A program made the translations under genes and the position numbers. 36,253 bases of DNA from Clostridia bacterium (GTDB lineage: Bacteria > Bacillota > Sulfobacillia > SLMV01). The stretch is from assembly GCA_003566675.1 (NCBI GenBank), contig PXCI01000142.1:1-36253 (forward strand), written 5' to 3'. Under the pieces are notes generated by a model. It was not told where the DNA came from. It did no database searches and worked only from the letters and a program-made list of their open reading frames with translations. Positions 21,415 to 30,136 of the stretch are shown piece after piece (the stretch's first letter is position 1; each line of letters starts with the position of its first letter).

Positions 21415-22781
21415 GCCGATGATTTCCCTGCGACGATCTCCACATTTACCACGGGAACCACCGCCCTGCGCCCGTCTCTGAGCAGCACCCTGATAGAAGG
21501 CAACTCTGCCTCGGTCTCATATCTTTGGCTCAGGGTCAACACCTCCTCCACCTCGCCGTAGGCCCCAAAATACGGAGAAGTGATGATTCGAACAAGTTGG
21601 CCGGGTTGTGGCTCCCCCTCCGCAATGCTGACCTCGGAGAAGGATTCCCCTCCATCGACCGGGACTGGGATCAATACCTCGGGCCTCTGGGCCCCCGCCC
21701 GGACCTGCGTCCTGCCGTTGATAGACAGCATCACACCCTCATACAACCTCAACACAGCGACAATCTCCCGGGGAAGACTCAGGCGGCCAAATCCCTCGGT
21801 GAGGATAATGGTCATCGATAGGTCCTCTTCTCCTGTCATCCCCGCCCCGAGTTCTGCCTTCATGAAATGCACAAGATCCAGTTCATCGAGACCACCGACG
21901 ATGATCCCACGGGCCCCATATTCCTCTGCCCGGGAAAGGACCGCCTCATCGGCTATCCCAGCCAGGGCCACCACCCGGTCTGCCACCTGGGCATCCACAT
22001 CCTCTGGGCGTATAACCCGGTCGGCATCACCGAGGACGAGAAGTTCCCCAAAGGCCTCGGCGCCCACTCCAAAGACGCCGTTAAGCACCACCGAGGGTCC
22101 CCGGATCACCACGCCCTCGTCCCCCAGGATCTTCTCCACGGTACCCGTAATGTGCGCCGCTAGGCGGGTGACCTGCATCGGCCGCACGATGTAGACCAGG
22201 CCGTTGTGCGCATCAACACGCTGGATTGTTCCTGCCGCAGGCGCGTAGGCGTAGACCATCCCAGCGGCCCCGGGGCTGGCTGCAAGAACGGCTCCCTGCT
22301 TGACCTCTTGCCCCTCCCGATACTCCATGTACATGCGCACCATGGCCGGCCATACGTCCAGCTGCCGGGCAACATTGACCACCAACACCGGATCGGCCGA
22401 CTGGGCATCCTCTCTTATCAGTATTCTACCGTGCACGGCGGACACGTATTCCACCACGCCGCCCACGGGGGACTGGACGGTCGTGGATCCTCCGAGGATC
22501 CCCTTCTTCATGCGGGCTAAGATATCGCCCTTGGTGACGCGCTGCCCCACCGCCACCTGCAAGGATCTCTGCATGTCACTGCGAGAGATCCGGGGTCGAC
22601 CCATTTCGGACTTCAGGTCCACCACGTAGGGATCTCCGGGGATGAACTCTGTCCGAGCCACGAGGGTGTCAGGGCTAACCCGGTCTCCCTCGGCCACCAG
22701 GATCTCACCCGGAAGGGGAAGGCGCCTCTCCCGCCGCACCGTCTCCCTGCGTATCACTGAATAATGTTCTCCTCCGGTCAC
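21411..22781 (-). CDS. protein with repeated barrel-sandwich-hybrid (lipoyl-like) segments and C-terminal KOW-like region; unknown function
   Basis: VAVGQRVTKGDILARMKKG...VQSPVGGVVEYVSAVHGRILI and EYREGQEVKQGAVLAAS...YAYAPAAGTIQRVDAHNGLVYIV; C-terminus QPGQLVRIITSPYFGAYGEVEEVL...VRVLLRDGRRAVVPVVNVEIV. Confidence 0.75.
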   Translation of the reverse strand: MTGGEHYSVIRRETVRRERRLPLPGEILVAEGDRVSPDTLVARTEFIPGDPYVVDLKSEMGRPRISRSDMQRSLQVAVGQRVTKGDILARMKKGILGGSTTVQSPVGGVVEYVSAVHGRILIREDAQSADPVLVVNVARQLDVWPAMVRMYMEYREGQEVKQGAVLAASPGAAGMVYAYAPAAGTIQRVDAHNGLVYIVRPMQVTRLAAHITGTVEKILGDEGVVIRGPSVVLNGVFGVGAEAFGELLVLGDADRVIRPEDVDAQVADRVVALAGIADEAVLSRAEEYGARGIIVGGLDELDLVHFMKAELGAGMTGEEDLSMTIILTEGFGRLSLPREIVAVLRLYEGVMLSINGRTQVRAGAQRPEVLIPVPVDGGESFSEVSIAEGEPQPGQLVRIITSPYFGAYGEVEEVLTLSQRYETEAELPSIRVLLRDGRRAVVPVVNVEIVAGKSSA

Positions 22782-24652
22782 CGCACTACCTCCTCACTAA
22801 TATCACTACGCTCCAGATAATCCGACGGGTACGCATCCAGCGTCTCCACCCAGGACCGGACGGCCTCCATGCGCCGGTCGTCTCTACGGGGGAACCGGAT
22901 TGGTCGGCCGCGGCCGTCGATGATCAGGCCCACTTCACCGCCGCGGACGTCGGCCCTCACCCGGACCCCCGGCCCGTCCCCCACGTCAAAGGAAGATCGA
23001 GGGACGATATCCAGGTGGACACTCTCATCGGCAGCGAGGGGCAGGACCTTGAAGCTTCCCACTCGGATCAGCTCAGAGGTTTCCTCCCCGGACTCTGAGG
23101 TCAGGTGCATCTCAGCCATCACCGTCCCCCGTCTCCCCTCTCCCAGGGGCGCGATCACGGTTGCCAGGGGTACGAGGCAATCACTGACCAGCACCTGTTC
23201 GGCCACATCGGGCAGCAGATCCGCCACGGCCCCCAGGTGGGGCATCATGAAGGCGCGGTCCACGTACAGCCGAACCACACCCTCGGGTTGGGTGGCGTCC
23301 AGCATCATCATGGCCGCCTGCGCCCGGCGAGGGGCGTGGGACAGCAGTCCACCGCTCCCCACAATCACATCCACCTCGTTCATGTTTACCAGGGTCTGCC
23401 CGGTACTCGTCTGCTCCAGGGCATGGTCGTAGGTGCGTGTCTGCTTGATTCCCTTCAGGCCCACTGCCAGTTCACGGTGTTCGGCCAGGGCCAACCTGAG
23501 GGCCTCGCGCCCCACGGCCTGTTCGAGCATCAGGTCCCGCAGGGTGACCGGCAGGGCCGAGGGACGAATGGTCTTGTTGTAGAGCCAGTTACGCAGGTCC
23601 CGATCCGAAACCGAAATCGGAAGCCACCGCATGATCTGCTCCTCCCCGGCCTGGGTGAACACATTGGCGACGCTGTAGCTCATCCCGATGTTGGCGCTGA
23701 CGGAACGGTTGAAGGTTCCCCCCATCACGCTGAACGTGTCTGTTGTCGCACCGCCAATGTCCACGCCGAGGACGTTCACATCGTACCTGGCCGCCATGGT
23801 GCGCATCATCTTGCCTACGGCCGAGGGGGTGGGTTGGACGTGCTTATTGGCCCACTCCAGGATCGTTTTATAGCCCGGGGCCTGCTCCATGACATGGTCA
23901 AGAAACAGATCGTGGATCTTGCCCCGAACCGGCTCCAGGATCTCCTCCTCCAGGGTGGGTCGGATATTGTCAACCGTGTGCACATCAAAGCTGTCTTTCA
24001 TGATGTGGGCAACCACATCCCTGGCATTCTGATTGCCGGCAAAGATCACGGGCAGATTCCGGTCATCCCCCAACCTGGAACGTGGGTTTGCCGACGCCAC
24101 GTATTCTGCAAGAGCTGCGACATGAGAGACGTTCCCCTGGTTGGTACCCCCGGCCAACAGGACGATGTCGGGTCGCTGGTTACGGAGCAACCTGACCCTC
24201 TCTACCACACTGCGGCCGTCATCGGTGGCGACCACCCCCATCACGATGGCACCCGCCCCCAGGGCCGCTCTCTCAGCACTCTCCGCCGTGATGGCCCGCA
24301 TCAGGCCCACGCACATCATCTGCAGCCCGCCCCCTGCGCTGCTGGTGGCCACAAAAAGGTCTGCGCCGGACCCATCGTCGGATCGGGGAGTAATCAACTG
24401 GTCGTCCTTGAGAAACCTTCTCGACATCTCTTCTTCCAGGCGCACCAGGGCAGCCCGAAGGCCAATCATTACATCCTCCTGGGGCGCCTCGACGGTGGTT
24501 TTCGCTTCTGCCCGTCCGGTGACCCGGTAGTGCTCATTGGTTCGTTCGATCAGCACAACCTTCGTCGTGGTGCTGCCCACATCAACGGCCATGATGCTGT
24601 TGTACGGGAAATCCGTCTCTGTCATGCCGATTGCGTCCTCCAATCCTCGCAT
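22778..24652 (-). CDS. MutL/GlmL-type ASKHA-fold protein (glutamate mutase MutL family)
   Basis: MAVDVGSTTTKVVLIERTNEHYRVTGRAEAKTTVEAPQEDVMIGLRAAL, SSAGGGLQMMCVGLMRAITAESAERAALGAGA, VLGVDIGGATTDTFSV, DVIVGSGGLLSHAPRRAQAAMMMLDATQPEGVVRLYVDRAFMMPHLGAVA. Confidence 0.87.
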   Translation of the reverse strand: MRGLEDAIGMTETDFPYNSIMAVDVGSTTTKVVLIERTNEHYRVTGRAEAKTTVEAPQEDVMIGLRAALVRLEEEMSRRFLKDDQLITPRSDDGSGADLFVATSSAGGGLQMMCVGLMRAITAESAERAALGAGAIVMGVVATDDGRSVVERVRLLRNQRPDIVLLAGGTNQGNVSHVAALAEYVASANPRSRLGDDRNLPVIFAGNQNARDVVAHIMKDSFDVHTVDNIRPTLEEEILEPVRGKIHDLFLDHVMEQAPGYKTILEWANKHVQPTPSAVGKMMRTMAARYDVNVLGVDIGGATTDTFSVMGGTFNRSVSANIGMSYSVANVFTQAGEEQIMRWLPISVSDRDLRNWLYNKTIRPSALPVTLRDLMLEQAVGREALRLALAEHRELAVGLKGIKQTRTYDHALEQTSTGQTLVNMNEVDVIVGSGGLLSHAPRRAQAAMMMLDATQPEGVVRLYVDRAFMMPHLGAVADLLPDVAEQVLVSDCLVPLATVIAPLGEGRRGTVMAEMHLTSESGEETSELIRVGSFKVLPLAADESVHLDIVPRSSFDVGDGPGVRVRADVRGGEVGLIIDGRGRPIRFPRRDDRRMEAVRSWVETLDAYPSDYLERSDISEEVVR

Positions 24653-24655
24653 CTG

Positions 24656-25906
24656 TCAAAGAATCCTCCGTCTGTGTAGTAAATCTTGCACGGTCATATT
24701 CCTCGCCATGCCCGAGGGCAGGGCCGCACCCACGTAGAAAACGGCGGCCGCAACCAGGGCAGCAATGATAAAGGAGCGGGGGGTCATCACGTAGGGAACC
24801 AGGGTATACCGGATCAACAAGGTGACCACGATCCACGTTCCCACGGTGCCCGCGATGATGCCCAGAAGGGCGGTCAAAAAGCCCTCCTGAAGGAGCATCA
24901 TCCGCACTTCGTCGTTGAACGTGCCCAGGGCTTTGAAAACCCCCAAATCCCTCTGCCTTTCCAAAAATGCCAGCAGCAAAACGTTCAGAACGCCCAGGGC
25001 ACAAAAGAGCAGGATCAGGATGATCACAATCCTGCCAGAGGAAAAGACCCCGGTCAGGAGTCCCCCGGCCATCTGCTGCCCGTGGATCCGGCTGATCATC
25101 GTCGCGCCGGGCAAAAAACCCCTCGCCTTCCTTGAAGCTTCCCCGGGTGCCCCCGAGCTTAACAGGATGAAGTTGCCCCCGGACTCCCCGGCAAGGGGTG
25201 GAAGGTGGACCCCGGGCAACCGAATCATTGGGTCACCGAGAAAGGGGTCATCGGTGGCAAAGAGCCCGCAGACCTGGTAGGTGGCGCGGTGGGACATCCC
25301 CCCCGAATCGAGCCACTCCACGTTGAAATCATGCCCCACTTCCAGGCCCACACTCCGGGCTGCTTCCAGCGGGAGCAGGATCTGCCCCTCGCCGGTGGGG
25401 AGGCTCCCCTCCTCGAGCTGAAGCATCGCAGCGAACCCCGGGCCTGCCCCTTCCTCGAAGGCACCATCTTCCAGCCCGACCAGGTAATGGTGACCCAGGG
25501 GACTATACACCGGGACCCGATGGCCCGAGGCAAAGGCCCTCACCTCGGGGATGAAGTTCAGCCGGTGAATCTGATCTGTCGACCAGCCCGACTCCCGGAA
25601 AGCAACCACATCAGCAATCATGGGGATCTCAGCCACCTGGCCGCGGAAGCTCAGCTCTGTTGCACTGAAATACGAATCAGACAGGACAAACACCAGTACG
25701 GTCAGGGCAACGCACAGCGCCATGATCGCCGCCCGCCACTTCCTCCGCCGAATGCTCCTGGCCGAATAGGGGAACATGAGAGTCCAGGTGTTCTTCACAA
25801 ATCGGAAGGTGCGGGCGTTCAGATTCGCCAGCAACCGGGCCACAGGCGACAAAATAATCTCCAGGGAGGTCTGGATCCCCTTGTCGTCCCCTCGTCCGGA
25901 AGCCAC
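24656..25906 (-). CDS. FtsX-like ABC transporter permease
   Basis: N-terminal TM after RRRKWRAAIMALCVALTVLVFVL, periplasmic-type domain, C-terminal FtsX region LNVLLLAFLERQRDLGVFKALGTFNDEVRMMLLQEGFLTALLGIIAGTVG. GTG start at 25906 with GGAGG. Confidence 0.85.
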   Translation of the reverse strand: MASGRGDDKGIQTSLEIILSPVARLLANLNARTFRFVKNTWTLMFPYSARSIRRRKWRAAIMALCVALTVLVFVLSDSYFSATELSFRGQVAEIPMIADVVAFRESGWSTDQIHRLNFIPEVRAFASGHRVPVYSPLGHHYLVGLEDGAFEEGAGPGFAAMLQLEEGSLPTGEGQILLPLEAARSVGLEVGHDFNVEWLDSGGMSHRATYQVCGLFATDDPFLGDPMIRLPGVHLPPLAGESGGNFILLSSGAPGEASRKARGFLPGATMISRIHGQQMAGGLLTGVFSSGRIVIILILLFCALGVLNVLLLAFLERQRDLGVFKALGTFNDEVRMMLLQEGFLTALLGIIAGTVGTWIVVTLLIRYTLVPYVMTPRSFIIAALVAAAVFYVGAALPSGMARNMTVQDLLHRRRIL

Positions 25907-25907
25907 C

Positions 25908-26597
25908 TCACACCTCCTCCCTCTCGATGGCCCCGTCGCGCATGTAGACAATCCGCGAGGCATAGTTCCTGGCAGCGTCATCGTGGGAGACCACCACGAA
26001 GGTCTGCCCGCTCTCCTCGTTCAGGCGGCGAAATAGATCCATGACCTCTGCACTGCTGTGGGTGTCCAGGTTCCCGGTGGGCTCGTCGGCCAGTACCACT
26101 TCAGGCTCATTGGCCAGGGCCCTCGCCACGGCAACCCGCTGCTGCTCTCCTCCCGACAGCTCATGGGGGTAATGGTCCATGCGGTCACTGAGCCCCACGG
26201 ATTCCAACAGGTCCTGGCATCTTCTCTGTGCCTCTCGGACATCCAGGCCGATCAGCCGCATGGGAAGTTCAACATTCTCCTTCGCCGTCAGGTCTGGCAG
26301 CAGATTGAAGAACTGAAAGACAAAACCCACTTTCGTCCGCCGCATGCGGGCGAGGCTGTTCTCATTGAGGTCGCTGTACCGTTGGTCCTGCAGCATCACC
26401 TCGCCGAAGGTCGGCCGGTCCAGCCCTCCCAGTAGATTCAGCAGGGTACTCTTGCCGCAACCCGAGGGACCGGTCAGAAGCACAAACTCTCCCGGATAGA
26501 TGCGCATGGAAATACCGTCGACGGCCCTCACCCCCGCACCGACCAGAAAGATCTTGGTGAGATCCGTCGCAGTGACAATGGCAGCCTTCTCAGACAT
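25908..26597 (-). CDS. ABC transporter ATP-binding protein (LolD/MacB type)
   Basis: LLTGPSGCGKSTLLNLLGGLDRP Walker A, HELSGGEQQRVAVARALANEPEVVLADEPTGNLD. Confidence 0.95.
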   Translation of the reverse strand: MSEKAAIVTATDLTKIFLVGAGVRAVDGISMRIYPGEFVLLTGPSGCGKSTLLNLLGGLDRPTFGEVMLQDQRYSDLNENSLARMRRTKVGFVFQFFNLLPDLTAKENVELPMRLIGLDVREAQRRCQDLLESVGLSDRMDHYPHELSGGEQQRVAVARALANEPEVVLADEPTGNLDTHSSAEVMDLFRRLNEESGQTFVVVSHDDAARNYASRIVYMRDGAIEREEV

Positions 26598-28092
26598 CCC
26601 TCAACACCTCCATGGTGGTCTGCTTCAGCGCCAGGTAGGCCGGCAGCAGGCCGAACAACCCCGCCACCAGAACCGACGCCCCCACGACCATGAATCCCGT
26701 CCTCAGGGTCATGATCCCAACCTCGGCCACACTCACCGCCGACAGGGCATAAACCCCCGTCACCATCAGTCGGACGGCGACGAAGCCCAGGGTCGCCCCG
26801 ATCATCGACATCAGAACCGCTTCAATCAGAATCAAACCCATCACCTGGCTACTGGCCATGCCCACCGCCTTGAGAATGGCCATCTCCTTCCGTCGCTGCA
26901 TGACAAGGACGTACATATCTCCGACCAGCAAAAGGCCGGCGACAAGGAAAATTGCCACAACCAGCAGGGTCGACACGTCGGCGGGCACGGCGCTCTGTCC
27001 CCTCTGCTGTCGACCGATGATGGCCTGTTCAGGGACCGTCCGCACCGTCGTCCCCGGCAGCTGCTGCTGCAAGCTGGCAGCGATCTCCTTGGCCCGGAAC
27101 ATATCGTCCAGAACCACGTTCAACTGATAGGCACGCGGCGCCTGTCCCGGGGGAGCGATCGTCTCCCAGATCTTCTGCCATGTCGCCGCAGGGATGAAGA
27201 GATCTTCCGTCTCGACGTAGTGCTGGACCATGATCATGGTACCCGTGCCCCCGCCGGGACCGACCTCGAGCACGTAGCCCCCGGTTTCCGGATCCCTCAG
27301 GGGCCTGACACTGGTGGGAAAAGCAAAGAGCCCCACCACCTGCAGATCAAATTCCGTGATGTCGTCCCAGTTCCAGAGGGGATATCCCTCGGCGTCGTAT
27401 CCAGCCAGGGCGGGAACCTCGAGGGTACGGACATCCCCCACCTGTGGAACAGGATATCCGGGCCTGATTCCCTCCTCGGGGGGAAAGGCCCCGCGGTTGC
27501 CCTGGGCCAGGGCAACCAGGCTGCCCTCATCCTCAGGCTCCAGCCACCGCCCCCGGGCCAGGTAAGTTGAGACGTCCCACGTCTCATCGAGATCCGGATC
27601 CCGGGCCCTCAGGGGCGCAGGGTACCTCGCCTGTTGCCCCCCGATACCCGGGATCACCACCCTCGCTGGGAGTTTCAGCAGGGGCTCAACCGCAGCGACA
27701 CCCGCAGGAAGACCATCGCCGAGAGGGTCATCCTCTGCCGCGAAAAACAGGGTCTCACCGGAGGGGGAGATCAATCCCTCCTCGTAGATTCGCGGGTGGA
27801 AGAGCAGCAGGTCGCTCAGTCCATAATCACCGCGCAGGCCCCACTCCCAGGGAGTATCGCCGGCAGCCTGGGCATCCTCCGCGCCCACGCCGAGACGCCC
27901 GGGGTAGATCACGATGTCTGCCCCCATCAGTGTCCTGTGCTGCATCCACGACACCTCCGGATACCCTCCTCCGAGGGATAGAGAAGCCGTCATCACCCCA
28001 GCGGCAATCGCGACGCCGATCATCCCCAGAAGGTTCTTCGTCCAGTTGCGCCGAACGTTTCTGACGGCCAATTGCCAGAGCATTGCGTTCAC
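26590..28092 (-). CDS. FtsX-like ABC transporter permease
   Basis: AVRNVRRNWTKNLLGMIGVAIAAGVMTASLSLGGGYPE...; C-terminal VMQRRKEMAILKAVGMASSQVMGLILIEAVLMSMIGATLGF. Confidence 0.88.
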   Translation of the reverse strand: MNAMLWQLAVRNVRRNWTKNLLGMIGVAIAAGVMTASLSLGGGYPEVSWMQHRTLMGADIVIYPGRLGVGAEDAQAAGDTPWEWGLRGDYGLSDLLLFHPRIYEEGLISPSGETLFFAAEDDPLGDGLPAGVAAVEPLLKLPARVVIPGIGGQQARYPAPLRARDPDLDETWDVSTYLARGRWLEPEDEGSLVALAQGNRGAFPPEEGIRPGYPVPQVGDVRTLEVPALAGYDAEGYPLWNWDDITEFDLQVVGLFAFPTSVRPLRDPETGGYVLEVGPGGGTGTMIMVQHYVETEDLFIPAATWQKIWETIAPPGQAPRAYQLNVVLDDMFRAKEIAASLQQQLPGTTVRTVPEQAIIGRQQRGQSAVPADVSTLLVVAIFLVAGLLLVGDMYVLVMQRRKEMAILKAVGMASSQVMGLILIEAVLMSMIGATLGFVAVRLMVTGVYALSAVSVAEVGIMTLRTGFMVVGASVLVAGLFGLLPAYLALKQTTMEVLRDV

Positions 28093-28826
28093 CTCGCAGA
28101 GAAGTCGTCTTGCCCGTATTGTCGCACCAATTCACCGTCTTCCAGCTGGATCACCCGGGACGACCGCTCTGCCACGCCCGGGTCGTGCGTGACAAGCACC
28201 AGGGTCTGCCCCAGTCGTTTGTTCAGATCCTCAAGAGCTGTCAAAATATCGTCGCTGGTCCTCTGGTCCAGATTGCCCGTAGGCTCATCTGCCAGGATCA
28301 CTGCGGGCTCATTCGCCATGGCCCGGGCGATCGCCACCCGCTGCTGTTCACCCCCCGAGAGCTGTCGGGGAAAATGATCACCGCGATGCCCCAGCCCCAC
28401 CATCTCCAGCAGGAAATCGGCCCGCTCCTCCCGTTCGGGTCGACTCATCTGGGTATTGAACCCGAGGGGGAACCGGATGTTCTCCCATGCCGTAAGATGA
28501 TCGACCAGGTAGAAGCGCTGGAACACAAAACCCACGTCGAAGCGTCTCAACTCGGCCAGCTCCCTGTTGCGCATCAGGCCGATATCCCGCCCGCGAAGGA
28601 GGACGTCGCCCTTCGTGGGAGGCTCCAGGGCCCCCATCAGGGACAGTAGGGTCGTCTTGCCAGAACCCGAGGGGCCCATGATCGATGCAAACTCTCCCTC
28701 CACGATGCTCAGGTTGACGCCGCGAACGGCGGCAACCACTCCGGCGCTGGTCTGATACTCCTTGTAGACATTCTGAGTCTGCAGGACAGCAGGTGCCTCA
28801 ACAGACCTACCCTCTGCTGGGCTCAT
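28089..28826 (-). CDS. ABC transporter ATP-binding protein (LolD/MacB type)
   Basis: SIMGPSGSGKTTLLSLMGALEPPTKGD, RQLSGGEQQRVAIARAMANEPAVILADEPTGNLDQRT. Confidence 0.95.
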   Translation of the reverse strand: MSPAEGRSVEAPAVLQTQNVYKEYQTSAGVVAAVRGVNLSIVEGEFASIMGPSGSGKTTLLSLMGALEPPTKGDVLLRGRDIGLMRNRELAELRRFDVGFVFQRFYLVDHLTAWENIRFPLGFNTQMSRPEREERADFLLEMVGLGHRGDHFPRQLSGGEQQRVAIARAMANEPAVILADEPTGNLDQRTSDDILTALEDLNKRLGQTLVLVTHDPGVAERSSRVIQLEDGELVRQYGQDDFSAR

Positions 28827-30136
28827 CCAGATCCCTCCTTCGTTCCTACTGGCTCAGGCCAGATGTTCACCAGGGTCCACCAGTCGAAGTCCGTATCCCC
28901 CCGAAGATGGGAGCTCAGATCCCGGGAGCCGCTCAGAATCCACGCAACCCGGCCGCCCCAGAGAACGAGTGCACCCTGGGCAATGGCCCAGAGAATCATG
29001 GTGAGGACGGGCAGGGTCGGCGTCGGCCCATTCGCCGGGGCCAGGGCGAAAATGCCCAGGAGAACCACGCCCCCCAGGACGGTGCCTGCAAGGGAATCCC
29101 AGATCAGCTGAGTCCGGAACATCCTGCCGATGTCCTCCGGGCTCATACCCACCACCGCATAGATCCCAATGATCACCTGTCGATCCAGAACGATCACGAG
29201 CACTGTCAGCGTCACGGCGATGCCGACCACGAGGAACATCAAACCCACCAGGCCGCTGACGCTCGCAGAGCTGGTTCGCCCCAGGTGGGCCATCCGATCC
29301 CGCACGGCACCCCGGTACCAGAAGGTCGGTCCCACCCGGTTGATGAAGGGCGAAGGCAAACCCCCAAAAGAGGCCAGGTATCGGTTGTTCTCGGGAGAAC
29401 CCGCCGATGCCGACAAGTCGAAGGCGTAAGCTGGAGCCCGGACCCGGGGGAGACGATCCCGCAGATCCCTGACCAGGTCCTCCACCGACCCCCTGGGTGA
29501 ATGCCACAACCAGAGGGCATTGGCCCGGGGCATGAAAGCTAGGGCGGCCATCTCCCCCACATCGCCCAGAATGAACTCCGAAAAGACGTCCTCCGATCCA
29601 AAGACACCGCTCACGGTGAACTCTGCGGGACGGTAGTCGCCCGTTTCCGGGTGAAGATAACCGAAGGAAAAGGGCTCCCCCACTTCCAGAGCCAGCCTCT
29701 GCATAAGCGCCTCTGTGACCGCCACCTCGGAAACGCCACTGCCCGGAATCCTGCCCTCGGTGAAATCGATGCCGGTCCTGAACCGCACGTCATCAAGATC
29801 GACGCCCCAGGTCTCATGGGTGCCAGCGGCGGAGGTCATGTAGGTGATCACCCCGAACATGTTGTGCCTCGGCTGATGACGCACTGTCTCGATCGCACGG
29901 CCCAGATCCAGGGGTGTGCTCAGCCTCGTCGTCCAGTCAGGATAATAGACCAGCAGGGGAAAGGGCAGATCCAGGGGCTCGGTCTGGTGCGCTCCCAACC
30001 CTGCATCCTCTGACCAGATGCTGTACAGCCCATACATCACCAGGGATAGGGCAATGATAGCGATAATGATGGTGTGAGCCGTTCGGTTTGCCTTCCACTC
30101 CCGCCACACCAGGCTGAAAGACCCCTGATCACCCAT
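28823..30136 (-). CDS. FtsX-like ABC transporter permease
   Basis: TM HTIIIAIIALSLVMYGLYSI; C-terminal GLMFLVVGIAVTLTVLVIVLDRQVIIGIYAVVGMSPEDIGRMFRTQLIWDSLAGTVLGGVVLLG. Confidence 0.8.
   Translation of the reverse strand: MGDQGSFSLVWREWKANRTAHTIIIAIIALSLVMYGLYSIWSEDAGLGAHQTEPLDLPFPLLVYYPDWTTRLSTPLDLGRAIETVRHQPRHNMFGVITYMTSAAGTHETWGVDLDDVRFRTGIDFTEGRIPGSGVSEVAVTEALMQRLALEVGEPFSFGYLHPETGDYRPAEFTVSGVFGSEDVFSEFILGDVGEMAALAFMPRANALWLWHSPRGSVEDLVRDLRDRLPRVRAPAYAFDLSASAGSPENNRYLASFGGLPSPFINRVGPTFWYRGAVRDRMAHLGRTSSASVSGLVGLMFLVVGIAVTLTVLVIVLDRQVIIGIYAVVGMSPEDIGRMFRTQLIWDSLAGTVLGGVVLLGIFALAPANGPTPTLPVLTMILWAIAQGALVLWGGRVAWILSGSRDLSSHLRGDTDFDWWTLVNIWPEPVGTKEGSG

Noticed and set aside
23105-24679. 524-aa plus-strand ORF
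   Set aside because: Antisense to the MutL-family gene; His/Gly/Gln-rich composition with no recognisable motifs.
26500-27570. 356-aa plus-strand ORF rich in His/Gln/Arg
   Set aside because: Antisense to an ABC ATPase and FtsX permease with convincing motifs.
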